This document shows positions 37,381 to 45,550 of a stretch of DNA of 64,000 nt, one piece after another. The notes beneath the pieces were generated by a model. The model was not told the DNA's origin. It did not search any database and saw nothing but the letters and a program-made list of their open reading frames with translations. The position numbers and the translations under genes are program-made. Source of the DNA: an uncultured Clostridia bacterium (lineage in GTDB: Bacteria > Bacillota > Clostridia > Lachnospirales > CAG-274); assembly GCA_947630475.1 (NCBI GenBank), contig CANRHR010000004.1:62001-126000 (forward strand), given 5' to 3'. Positions within the stretch are counted from its first letter, which is position 1; each line of letters opens with the position of its first letter.

Positions 37381-38382
37381 TTATATTTCGGGTATAACAA
37401 GCACCTGCCCTACAAAAAGCGAAGATGCGTTATCCAAATTATTTGCTTCAAGAATTTTTTGGTAATAATCACCTTTTCCGTAAACTTTTTCACTTATTTT
37501 CCATGCATTGTCACCTTTTCCGACAGTATATTCGCTTGGCACATCCTTTGTGTCACCGTCAGCACTGTTGCTTGTACCGTTTTCGGCGTTATTATCGGTA
37601 TTCCCGTTATTTGATGTTAAGGCAGAGTTTGCGCTGCTTGCCTTGCCGTTTTTGAGCTGCTCATTTTCTTTTTTCAGGCTTTCAACTTCAGCGGTAAGAG
37701 AATTTAATTCTTCAATGTTGCTGGGGTTTTCAAGCTCGTTATTTAATCTTTCGCTTATATTTTCGTATTCCGCATTTGCAACATTCAGTTTATATGACAA
37801 AAATGTAACGGCAAAAAGAAGGATAACTGAAAATATGCCTAAAATGACCGTAAGAAAACTTATTGATTTTTTTTCGCCCTCATAATAGCTGTTTTCGTAG
37901 TATCCGCTTTTTTGCATTTTTCTTTCAGGGCTTGAAGCTCTTTGCGGCTGAGGTTTTTTTGCTTTTTTTCTTGATTTGGAGTTATTTGAGCTTTTTGATG
38001 ATGTTGCTCTTTTTCTCCTTTTGGCATAGGTATTTACTCTGTCATATCCGTATGGAACATTTGTATAATTTTCAGCAGGCTCATCATAATTGCTGTCATA
38101 GCCGTCATCATAGTACCTAAAATCACTGTCATAATATTTATTATTAGAATCATTATAATACTGATTTTGATAACCTTCTCTTCCAAACTCGTCATAGTAG
38201 CTTTTTGAGTAAGCTCTTGGATTTTCATTAACATAATCTCTGTTGTATTTTTTTTCAGGTATAAAATAATTTTCTTCTCCCTCATCCATATATTCCTGAA
38301 ACAGACGTCCTACCGCCTGTTTAGTCATTTTCTCATTATAAAAATCCAAGGTGTTTTCAAGCTTTTTTTTATTTTCGTTCAA
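37381..38382 (-). CDS. LysM-domain membrane protein
   Basis: A 333-residue type II membrane protein. Residues 1-170 are cytoplasmic, Tyr/Asn/Asp-rich then Lys/Arg/Ser-rich. A transmembrane helix covers about 174-197, a short coiled coil 200-245 and an Asn/Ser/Thr linker 246-282. A LysM domain (284-332, [19 protein letters not shown] … GQVLVIPEI) should bind peptidoglycan outside the membrane. TTG start at 38382 supported by GAGGGGGG. Its N-terminal sequence matches nothing I know. It sits directly before rho, so a role in cell-wall growth or division is inferred from domains only. Confidence 0.85.
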   Translation of the reverse strand: MNENKKKLENTLDFYNEKMTKQAVGRLFQEYMDEGEENYFIPEKKYNRDYVNENPRAYSKSYYDEFGREGYQNQYYNDSNNKYYDSDFRYYDDGYDSNYDEPAENYTNVPYGYDRVNTYAKRRKRATSSKSSNNSKSRKKAKKPQPQRASSPERKMQKSGYYENSYYEGEKKSISFLTVILGIFSVILLFAVTFLSYKLNVANAEYENISERLNNELENPSNIEELNSLTAEVESLKKENEQLKNGKASSANSALTSNNGNTDNNAENGTSNSADGDTKDVPSEYTVGKGDNAWKISEKVYGKGDYYQKILEANNLDNASSLFVGQVLVIPEI

Positions 38383-38909
38383 CGAAATCCCCCCTCGGAA
38401 GCGATATATAAATTAACACAATTTAATTTTATTACTATATGGAAAAAAAGTCAATAAATAAACTCGGGCGGAGTTCAACTTTTTAAACGACATACAATTA
38501 CACCTCATTTTAGGCGCAATTATAAGTAATTAAGGAGGGCAATTAAGGTTTTTTAATAAACAGAAATTATGAAGCTTTGCAGTTGCTGTGGCTTCAAAAA
38601 AATACAGTTAATCTTAAATAATTTCAAAAAACTGTTTAATTGATTAAAGAAGTCACTTGATTTTAAGGTGGAAAGAATCACTTATTTATCAGCATGAGTA
38701 TAAGCCGTTGCCGATAGGAAAATTGCAGCAGTAATTCAAATAGCTATAAATATATGATATATATAAAGTATGAATACGATTGAATAATATGTTTAAAATT
38801 TACAAATTTTTATTTTTTGTGATAAAAATTCTCATTACAAATTTGAAAGAAAATTGATGAAATCCTGCAAAATATCACATTATACTTCAATATGACAAAA
38901 AATTATGAC
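38383..38909. other. Intergenic region, AT-rich, no gene seen
   Basis: More than 500 bp between the divergently transcribed LysM gene and prs. I see no open frame with a ribosome site, no tRNA fold and no recognised riboswitch. It holds scattered short inverted repeats and runs of A/T. Confidence 0.6.
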
Positions 38910-38938
38910 TTGAATTTACATATAATTTAATTTATGAT
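38910..38938 (+). promoter_or_regulatory. prs: Sigma-A promoter of prs
   Basis: TTGAAT (38910-38915), a 17-nt spacer and TATGAT (38933-38938). The ~115-nt leader contains CGGTTTTT … AAAAACCG, an 8-bp inverted repeat. Confidence 0.7.
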
Positions 38939-39058
38939 GAATATGTATAAATGATAAAAATTTTCAATGTTTTACTCTTCGGTTTTTTGCCAAAATATTT
39001 TATGTATCGCCAAAAACCGTTTTCCGCTAAAATAATTTTCAGAGAGGAGCTTTTAATT

Positions 39059-40183
39059 ATGAGAAATGACATTGGATTGATAAGTATGAGGGGCTGTGAA
39101 GAGATATCAAAAAAAATAGACAAGTATTTGGTTGAATGGTATAAAAAAGAAAGAAATATAGAGGTTGATACATTTCTCTTAAACGTAAGCTGTCCAAGAT
39201 TTGCCACGGGCGAGGCGAAAGCTGTTATACATGAAACCGTAAGAGGTTATGACATATATATAATTTGCGATATGTTTAACTATTCGGTTACATACAAAAT
39301 GTATGGCATGGATATGCCTATGTCACCTGACGATCATTTTCAGGATCTTAAGAGGATAATTTCAGCCGCCGGCGGAAAGGCAGGCAGAATAACTGTACTT
39401 ATGCCCATGCTTTATGAAGGACGTCAGCATAAAAGAACATCAAGGGAAAGTCTCGACTGTGCGCTTGCTCTTCAGGAGCTTGTTTCAATGGGGGTTGACA
39501 ACATAATAACATTTGATGCCCACGATCCCAGGGTTCAAAACGCCATACCTTTGGGAGGATTCGATAATGCTCAGGCATATTATCAGATGATAAAAGCGCT
39601 TATACGCAATGTTCCCGATATAAGGATAGATCATAATCATCTTATGATTTGCTCACCGGACGAAGGCGGAATGAGCAGATGTATTTATTATTCATCTGTG
39701 CTTGGCTTAAGCCTTGGAATGTTTTATAAAAGAAGAGATTATTCAAGGGTTGAGCATGGAAGAAATCCTATCTTAAGCCATGATTTTTTAGGCGAGAAGA
39801 TTAATAATAAAGATGTAATTATTGTAGATGATATGATAAGCTCGGGAGAATCTATAATAGACGTTTCCAAAAAGCTTAAGGAAAGAGGAGCCAACAAAAT
39901 ATATGCTTTTATAACTTTTGGCCTTTTTGTTGACGGTATAGAAAAATTTAATAAAGCCTATGAAAATGGCTTTATAGAAAAGATATTTACAACCAATCTT
40001 ACCTACAGAAGCGAAGCGCTGAAAGCGGCGCCATGGTATTGTGAGGTGGATATGTCAAAATATATTTCTCTTATTATAAACACTCTTTCAAAAGATGAAT
40101 CCATAGGCGAGCTTTTAGATCCTGTAGGAAGAATCAATAAGGCTCTTAATAAGCATCTTAAAGAACTTGAAAACAGGGCATAA
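39059..40183 (+). CDS. prs: Ribose-phosphate pyrophosphokinase, long clostridial variant
   Basis: A 374-residue PRPP synthetase (ribose 5-phosphate + ATP to PRPP), longer than the usual ~315. Visible landmarks: FATGEAKAVIHETVRGYDIYII; the ATP flexible-loop region MLYEGRQHKRTSRES in place of the canonical YYGYARQDRK; FDAHDPRVQNAIP with the metal His; and the PRPP loop VIIVDDMISSGESI. Insertions (YGMDMPMSPDDHF and the region after AQAYYQM) explain the length. Start at 39059 with GAGGAG upstream; the upstream in-frame extension is leader. Monocistronic, ending at a strong terminator. Confidence 0.93.
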   Translation: MRNDIGLISMRGCEEISKKIDKYLVEWYKKERNIEVDTFLLNVSCPRFATGEAKAVIHETVRGYDIYIICDMFNYSVTYKMYGMDMPMSPDDHFQDLKRIISAAGGKAGRITVLMPMLYEGRQHKRTSRESLDCALALQELVSMGVDNIITFDAHDPRVQNAIPLGGFDNAQAYYQMIKALIRNVPDIRIDHNHLMICSPDEGGMSRCIYYSSVLGLSLGMFYKRRDYSRVEHGRNPILSHDFLGEKINNKDVIIVDDMISSGESIIDVSKKLKERGANKIYAFITFGLFVDGIEKFNKAYENGFIEKIFTTNLTYRSEALKAAPWYCEVDMSKYISLIINTLSKDESIGELLDPVGRINKALNKHLKELENRA

Positions 40184-40187
40184 TAAA

Positions 40188-40227
40188 ATTTTGGGGCTGT
40201 TTTATGTTTATAAAACAGCCCCAAAAT
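40188..40227. terminator. Strong bidirectional terminator between prs and nfnB
   Basis: An 18-bp near-perfect stem (40188-40205 with 40210-40227, core TTTTGGGGCTG) and a 4-nt loop, with A/T tracts on both sides. It serves the convergent prs and nfnAB transcripts. Confidence 0.93.
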
Positions 40228-40239
40228 AATGTCAAAAAT

Positions 40240-41625
40240 TTATTTGCTTAAATATTCATCGATTGCGGCGGCAGCCTTTTTTCCTGCGCCCATGGCGAGT
40301 ATAACGGTTGCGGCTCCTGTTACGGCATCACCGCCGGCATATACTCCCTCTCTTGAGGTAAGACCTGTTTCCTCCTGTGCTATAATACACTTTCTTTTGT
40401 TTATTTCAAGACCCTTTGTTGTTGAGCTTATTAAAGGATTGGGTGATGTTCCCAAAGCCATAATAACGGTATCAACATCTATCGTAAAATCTGAGCCTTT
40501 TATTACAATGGGGCTTCTTCTGCCGGATTCATCAGGCTCGCCAAGTTCCATTTTAACGCATTTCATGCCGCATACCCAGCCGTTTTCGTCAACAAGGATT
40601 TCGGTTGGATTTGTAAGGGTATCAAAAATAACACCCTCTTCCATTGCATGGTGAATTTCTTCAAGCCTTGCCGGAAGCTGCTCGGTGCCTCTTCTGTAAA
40701 CTATATGGCTTTGCGAACCGAGCCTTAATGCTGTCCTTGCAGCGTCCATAGCAACGTTGCCGCCTCCTACCACAGCAACTTTTTTTCCGATTTTTACAGG
40801 CGTATCATAATCTTCTTCGTAGGCTTTCATAAGATTTACTCTTGTTAAAAATTCATTTGCGGATAAAACACCGTTTGCATTCTCTCCGGGTATGCCCATA
40901 AACTTAGGAAGCCCTGCGCCTGAACCGATAAATACGGCATCAAATTTTTCTTCTTCAAACAATTCGTCAATTGTTATTGTTTTGCCTATAATTACATTGG
41001 TTTCTATTTTTACGCCAAGTTTTTTAATATTTTCGATTTCGGCTTTTACCACTCTTTCTTTTGGGAGCCTAAATTCCGGTATACCGTATTCCAATACGCC
41101 GCCTGCTTTATGAAGAGCTTCAAAGATTGTTACCTCATAGCCTTTTTTTGCAAGCTCTCCGGCGCAGGTAAGCCCTGCCGGGCCTGCTCCTATAACCGCT
41201 ACTTTTTTGCCGTTTGGCGTTTGTTTTTGGTTTAGCTCTATATTGTTTTCTCTTGCCCAATCGGCTGTAAATCTTTCAAGCTTGCCTATTGAAACAGGCT
41301 CTCCCTTTATGCCTAAAATACATTCGCCTTCACATTGGCTTTCCTGAGGACATACTCGCCCGCATACCGCAGGAAGAGAACTGTATTTTGCAATTTCCTT
41401 AGCGGCGTTTTCAAAATTTTCTGTTTTAAGCTGTGCAATAAAAGCGGGTATATCTATGTTTACGGGACAGCCCTTTACGCATTTCGGATTTTTGCAGCCA
41501 AGACATCTGTTGGCCTCTTCTACAGCTTCTTTTTCGTTATATCCGAAGCATACTTCCTCAAAATTTGACGCTCTGAGCTTTGCGTCCTGCTCTCTTACAG
41601 GCACTCTTTTCATTTTGTCGCCCAT
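40240..41625 (-). CDS. nfnB: NfnB: NADH-dependent ferredoxin:NADP+ oxidoreductase large subunit
   Basis: A 461-residue flavo-iron-sulfur subunit of the electron-bifurcating transhydrogenase Nfn. It resembles GltD, with N-terminal cluster cysteines (CLGCKNPKCVKGCPVNIDIP; CGRVCPQESQCEGECI), an FAD motif VAVIGAGPAGLTCAGEL, an NADPH motif VAVVGGGNVAMDAART and the C-terminal GVYAGGDAVTGAATVILAMGAGKKAAAAI. In Clostridia this gene is often mis-called glutamate synthase small subunit (gltA); adjacency to NfnA settles the identity. Start overlaps the nfnA stop by one base, with GGAGGTG upstream. Confidence 0.94.
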   Translation of the reverse strand: MGDKMKRVPVREQDAKLRASNFEEVCFGYNEKEAVEEANRCLGCKNPKCVKGCPVNIDIPAFIAQLKTENFENAAKEIAKYSSLPAVCGRVCPQESQCEGECILGIKGEPVSIGKLERFTADWARENNIELNQKQTPNGKKVAVIGAGPAGLTCAGELAKKGYEVTIFEALHKAGGVLEYGIPEFRLPKERVVKAEIENIKKLGVKIETNVIIGKTITIDELFEEEKFDAVFIGSGAGLPKFMGIPGENANGVLSANEFLTRVNLMKAYEEDYDTPVKIGKKVAVVGGGNVAMDAARTALRLGSQSHIVYRRGTEQLPARLEEIHHAMEEGVIFDTLTNPTEILVDENGWVCGMKCVKMELGEPDESGRRSPIVIKGSDFTIDVDTVIMALGTSPNPLISSTTKGLEINKRKCIIAQEETGLTSREGVYAGGDAVTGAATVILAMGAGKKAAAAIDEYLSK

Positions 41626-42515
41626 TATTTTTCACCTCCGCAGCCACAGCCCTTGTGGCTGTGAGTATTTCCTTCTTCATATTTGAGAAGAGCTCTTCCT
41701 TCTTCTGTTTTATACATGGCTTGTCTTCTCATAGCTTCGTCATAATTGACAAGGTGTCCGTCAAACTCCGGCCCGTCAACACAGGCGAATTTAACCTCTC
41801 CGCCAACGGATACACGGCAGGCGCCGCACATTCCCGTTGCATCAACCATAATGGGGTTAAGGCTTACCGTTGTTGGAATGTTAAGCTCTTTTGTGAGAGA
41901 TGCCGTAAATTTCATCATAATCATAGGCCCTATAACTATGGCATGATCGTATTTTTTGCCTTTATTTTTTACAAGATCCGTTAAACAATCCGTAACACGG
42001 CCGTTAAAGCCAAAGCTTCCGTCGTCGGTTGATATGTATAAATTACCTGCGACTTCAGCCATTTCATCCTGCATAATAAGAAGATCTTTTGTGCGGCTGC
42101 CTATTATGACATCGCATTTAACGCCTATGCCGTTAAGCCATTTAACCTGTGGATATACCGGAGCGGCGCCCACTCCTCCCGCAATAAAAATTATATTTTT
42201 CTTTTTAAGCTCATCGGGGGTTTTGTTTACAAGCTCTGACGGACAGCCCAACGGGCCGACAAAATCACATACACAATCGCCTTCGTTAAACTGAGCAAGC
42301 TCTTTTGTGCTTTTTCCGACGGTTTGAAAAACTATTGAAACGCTGCCTTTTTGGGGATCGTAATCGGCTATTGTAAGGGGTATTCTTTCTCCCTTTTCGG
42401 TATTTTTTACAACGACAAACTGCCCCGGCTTGGCGGATTTGGCAACCCTTGGCGCTTCAATATCCATAAAATAAATACTTTGCGCCAAAAGCTTTTTATT
42501 AATGATTTTATACAT
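41625..42515 (-). CDS. nfnA: NfnA: ferredoxin:NADP+ oxidoreductase small subunit
   Basis: A 296-residue FNR-like subunit binding FAD, NAD(H) and a [2Fe-2S] cluster. FAD region GQFVVVKNTEKGERIPLTIADYD; NAD region IFIAGGVGAAPVYPQVKWL; cluster cysteines in DATGMCGACRVSVGGEVKFACVDGPEFDGH. The C-terminus is His/Cys-rich (HSHKGCGCGGEK), which is unusual and could bind metal. With NfnB it couples NADH and reduced ferredoxin to NADP+ reduction. Start preceded by AAGGAGG. The leader carries a dispersed repeat and competing hairpins. Confidence 0.94.
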   Translation of the reverse strand: MYKIINKKLLAQSIYFMDIEAPRVAKSAKPGQFVVVKNTEKGERIPLTIADYDPQKGSVSIVFQTVGKSTKELAQFNEGDCVCDFVGPLGCPSELVNKTPDELKKKNIIFIAGGVGAAPVYPQVKWLNGIGVKCDVIIGSRTKDLLIMQDEMAEVAGNLYISTDDGSFGFNGRVTDCLTDLVKNKGKKYDHAIVIGPMIMMKFTASLTKELNIPTTVSLNPIMVDATGMCGACRVSVGGEVKFACVDGPEFDGHLVNYDEAMRRQAMYKTEEGRALLKYEEGNTHSHKGCGCGGEK

Positions 42516-42560
42516 TCTCAGTGCCTCCTTGATTTTAAAATCTATAAAAGTTGGTTATGA

Positions 42561-42587
42561 TTACGCAGCGTAAGCGGAGTACGAATA
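42561..42587 (+). repeat. Dispersed intergenic repeat, copy D (reference copy)
   Basis: The fullest copy, containing GCAGCGTAAGCGGAGTACGA. It lies, in antisense orientation, in the leader of nfnA, 46-72 nt before the start codon. Confidence 0.6.
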
Positions 42588-42593
42588 TAATTG

Positions 42594-42642
42594 CCTGCCG
42601 TATAAAGCCGGCAGGACTGCAGCGGCTTTGGTTTCAAAACCA
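42594..42642 (-). promoter_or_regulatory. nfnA: Competing hairpins in the nfnA leader
   Basis: CCTGCCG (42594-42600) pairs with CGGCAGG (42609-42615), while AAAGCCG (42604-42610) pairs with CGGCTTT (42623-42629). The two stems share 42609-42610 and exclude each other. A third stem, TGGTTT/AAACCA, spans 42629-42642. Such an arrangement could be a switch or coincidence. Confidence 0.4.
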
Positions 42643-42722
42643 TACATTAATAATATACTACATCTTTTAACATTTTTGTACTGTTTTTTTTATTTTTTAT
42701 CAGGTAATTGCTGCATTTTTAT

Positions 42723-43052
42723 TTAATATTGTATGCATTTGAACAGAAGTGATAATGCGTTGCTTATTTTGCCGCCTATTCGGTTTAAAAATATAAGTTT
42801 TTTCGGCATTAGGTTTAAGACTGCGTTAAGCAGCATATCAGGCCTTGATGCAAAGCATACAAAAATACAGCGAAAGTCCGAATCATAAATTTTGTAAAAA
42901 ATTTCTTCGGAGTTTATTATATAAATTACTGATTCGTTAAATGGCGTTTGGCTTACATAATCCATAAGCTTTGTCAAGCTATCGTAATATTTTAATGAAT
43001 CGGCTGACAAGGGATAATTATAAAAATACAGAAAAGTTTTATTTGCTTGCAT
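42723..43052 (-). CDS. Small protein of unknown function
   Basis: A 109-residue predicted cytosolic protein that I do not recognise. It has alternating beta/alpha character (KTFLYFYNY, SVIYIINSEEIFYKIY, CIFVCFASRPDMLLNAVLNL, KKLIFLNRIGGKISNALSLLFKCI) that could be a small Rossmann-like or thioredoxin-like fold. Start at 43052 because AAAGGGG is 8 nt upstream; a 13-codon extension to 43091 has no site. It is divergent from topB. Reality of the gene is likely but not certain. Confidence 0.6.
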   Translation of the reverse strand: MQANKTFLYFYNYPLSADSLKYYDSLTKLMDYVSQTPFNESVIYIINSEEIFYKIYDSDFRCIFVCFASRPDMLLNAVLNLMPKKLIFLNRIGGKISNALSLLFKCIQY

Positions 43053-43161
43053 ACATACAACCCCTTTTACAGTGTATTGAAGTATATGCAAAAAGCTCTT
43101 GTCTGTTTCTGACTTGTGTAATAATATATAATAAGAATATTAAACAATTTGGAGGTAAAAG

Positions 43162-45330
43162 ATGAAAAGCTTTGTTTTGGCGGAAAAGCCGTCGGTTGGG
43201 AAGGATATAGCCAAGGTTTTGGGCTGCAAAAAGAGCGCCGGCGGATTTTTTGAAAGCAGCAGATACATTGTGAGCTGGGCTATGGGACATTTGGTAGGGC
43301 TTGCCGAGCCGGAAAGATATGATGACAAATATAAAAACTGGAATCTTAACGATTTGCCTCTTATGCCGGATAAACTTAAGCTTGAGGTTTTAAAGGAAAG
43401 CGCAAGACAATTTAATACAGTTAAAAAGCTTGCCGCAAGAAATGATATAGATGAGATTATAATCGCAACAGACGCAGGAAGAGAAGGAGAGCTTGTTGCA
43501 CGCCTAAGCCTTATTATGGCAGGAGTAAAAAAGCCTATGAAGCGCCTTTGGATATCATCTGTAACAGAAAAAGCCATAAAAAACGGATTTTCAAAATTGA
43601 AGCCATCAAAGCAGTATGACAATTTGTTTTATTGCGCCCTTTCAAGGGCAGAAGCCGATTGGCTTGTAGGAATAAACGCAACAAGAGCGCTTACAAGCAA
43701 GTATAACGCCTCTCTTTCCTGCGGAAGAGTTCAAACGCCAACCCTTGCCATAATTGAAAAAAGAGAAAATGAAATAAAAAATTTTAAAAGCCGACGTTAT
43801 TACTCTCTTGAGGCTGTAAATGAAAATATTAAATTGACTTGGTTTTATAAGAATAACAGTACATTTGTTTTTGAAGAAAAAATAATAGATGACATAATAT
43901 CAAAAATAAAAAACTGTCCTGCTGTTGTAACCCAAATAAATAAAAGCGTGAAAAAATCGTTTTCGCCTAAGCTTTACGACTTAACGGAGCTTCAGAGAGA
44001 TGCCAATATAAGATTTGGCTTTTCGGCAAAGGAAACTCTTAATATAATGCAGCAGCTTTATGAAAAGCATAAGGTTTTAACTTATCCCAGAACCGATTCC
44101 AGATATCTTAGCTCTGATATTGTGCCTACTATCCCTGAAAGGCTTAATGCGCTGCCAAAGGAATACTTTAAAATAAAAACGGCTCTGCTAAAAACGGAAA
44201 TAAAACCCAATCCGAATTATGTTGACGACAAAAAGGTGAGCGATCATCATGCTATAATACCAACCGAGCAGCCCGTTTATTTTGATGAATTCAGCGACAG
44301 GGAAAAGAAAATATATAAAATGGCGGTTGAAAGATTTTTAAGCGTTTTATATCCTCCCTGTGAGTATGAGCAGATAAGCTTAAGCTTTAAAATAGGCGAT
44401 GAAACTTTTAAAGCAAACGGAAAAAGAATTATATCAAAAGGATACAAAGAAATATATTCTTCCGACGAAGACAAAGACAGCTTTTTTAAGCAAAGCTTTT
44501 CTTTGCCCAATATGGGCGACAGTCTAAAAATAGACAGGCTTAATAAACATTCGGCAATGACAACTCCGCCGCCCAGATTTAACGAAGCATCGCTTTTATC
44601 GGCTATGGAAAATCCTATAAAATATATGGAAAGCTCTGATAAAGAGCTTAAAAAAGCCTTAACCGAAACCGGAGGCTTGGGAACAGTCGCCACAAGGGCC
44701 GATATAATAGAAAAGCTTTTTTCATCGTTTTTAATTGAGAAAAGAAATAAAGATATTTTTATAACATCTAAGGGAAAACAGCTTTTGGATCTTGTGCCAA
44801 GCGAGCTTAAATCCCCCGAAATGACAGCAGGCTGGGAGCTTAAGCTTGCAAAAATAGCGGAGGGAAGCCTTAAAAGAGATGATTTTATGAAAGAGATAAG
44901 GCAGTATACAAAAATTATAACAGATGAAATAAAAAAAAGCGACGCTAAATTTAAGCATACAAACATTACAAATACAAAGTGTCCGAAATGCGGAAAGCTT
45001 ATGCTTAGGGTTAAGGGGAAAAAAGGAGAGCTTTTAGTTTGTCAGGACAGGGAATGCGGAGAAAGAAAAACCGTTTCGATTTTAACAAATTCAAGATGTC
45101 CCATATGTCATAAAAAGCTTGAGCTTGTCGGTGATAACGAAGCAAGACGCTTTGTCTGCTCATGCGGCCACAGCGAAAAATATGCCGCCTTTAAAGAAAG
45201 GAAAAAAGCTCAGGCAAACCAAATGAATAAAAGTGAGGTTAGAGGATTTATAAAAAAATTGAACCAATCAAACGAAGAGCCAAACAACCCTTTCAAGGCC
45301 CTTTTGGATCAGTTTAAGGATAAGCCTTAA
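43162..45330 (+). CDS. topB: DNA topoisomerase III
   Basis: A 722-residue type IA topoisomerase. The TOPRIM domain starts at KSFVLAEKPSVGKDIAKVLGC and includes the acidic DAGREGEL motif. The active-site Tyr is in LTYPRTDSRYL. Three C-terminal zinc-finger-like knuckles (CPKCGKLM … CQDRECGE; CPICHKK … CSCGH) and a basic tail follow. It relaxes or decatenates DNA in the cytosol. Start supported by GGAGG. Chromosomal rather than element-borne: no conjugation genes accompany it. Confidence 0.96.
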   Translation: MKSFVLAEKPSVGKDIAKVLGCKKSAGGFFESSRYIVSWAMGHLVGLAEPERYDDKYKNWNLNDLPLMPDKLKLEVLKESARQFNTVKKLAARNDIDEIIIATDAGREGELVARLSLIMAGVKKPMKRLWISSVTEKAIKNGFSKLKPSKQYDNLFYCALSRAEADWLVGINATRALTSKYNASLSCGRVQTPTLAIIEKRENEIKNFKSRRYYSLEAVNENIKLTWFYKNNSTFVFEEKIIDDIISKIKNCPAVVTQINKSVKKSFSPKLYDLTELQRDANIRFGFSAKETLNIMQQLYEKHKVLTYPRTDSRYLSSDIVPTIPERLNALPKEYFKIKTALLKTEIKPNPNYVDDKKVSDHHAIIPTEQPVYFDEFSDREKKIYKMAVERFLSVLYPPCEYEQISLSFKIGDETFKANGKRIISKGYKEIYSSDEDKDSFFKQSFSLPNMGDSLKIDRLNKHSAMTTPPPRFNEASLLSAMENPIKYMESSDKELKKALTETGGLGTVATRADIIEKLFSSFLIEKRNKDIFITSKGKQLLDLVPSELKSPEMTAGWELKLAKIAEGSLKRDDFMKEIRQYTKIITDEIKKSDAKFKHTNITNTKCPKCGKLMLRVKGKKGELLVCQDRECGERKTVSILTNSRCPICHKKLELVGDNEARRFVCSCGHSEKYAAFKERKKAQANQMNKSEVRGFIKKLNQSNEEPNNPFKALLDQFKDKP

Positions 45331-45385
45331 ATTGACCGTATTGCAAATATCATGCCGAATTGATTTTTGTGAATTTCTTTATTTC

Positions 45386-45413
45386 TTGACTTATTATATA
45401 AATCTGTTAAAAT
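45386..45413 (+). promoter_or_regulatory. Promoter of the beta-propeller gene
   Basis: TTGACT (45386-45391), a 16-nt spacer and TAAAAT (45408-45413). The ~130-nt leader shows no recognised structure. Confidence 0.65.
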
Positions 45414-45550
45414 AAAAGTGGAGAATAATATACTTTTATTTTTATGATTAAATAATTTCAATATAAGGTTTAATTATACATACCATCGGTTTCACTGCCG
45501 TCAATTTTATTTATCAAAATATTGGCGGCTCTGTTTAGGAGGGTTCTGTA

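Noticed and set aside
38383-38909. Hidden tRNA or small gene in the long LysM-prs gap
   Set aside because: No cloverleaf with a GGTTCRANNCC arm and no open frame with a ribosome site could be found by eye on either strand.
12233-42515. Two glutamate synthase small subunits (12233 and 40240)
   Set aside because: The second is paired with an FNR-like [2Fe-2S] subunit in a one-base overlap, which identifies NfnAB rather than GOGAT.
44277-44966. 229-codon antisense open frame within topB
   Set aside because: It lies wholly inside a well-conserved topoisomerase and reads as Ser/Leu/Phe-rich sequence typical of shadow frames.
43162-45330. Topoisomerase III as a marker of an integrative conjugative element
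   Set aside because: No relaxase, coupling protein, integrase or type IV secretion genes are nearby; the flanks are chromosomal housekeeping genes.
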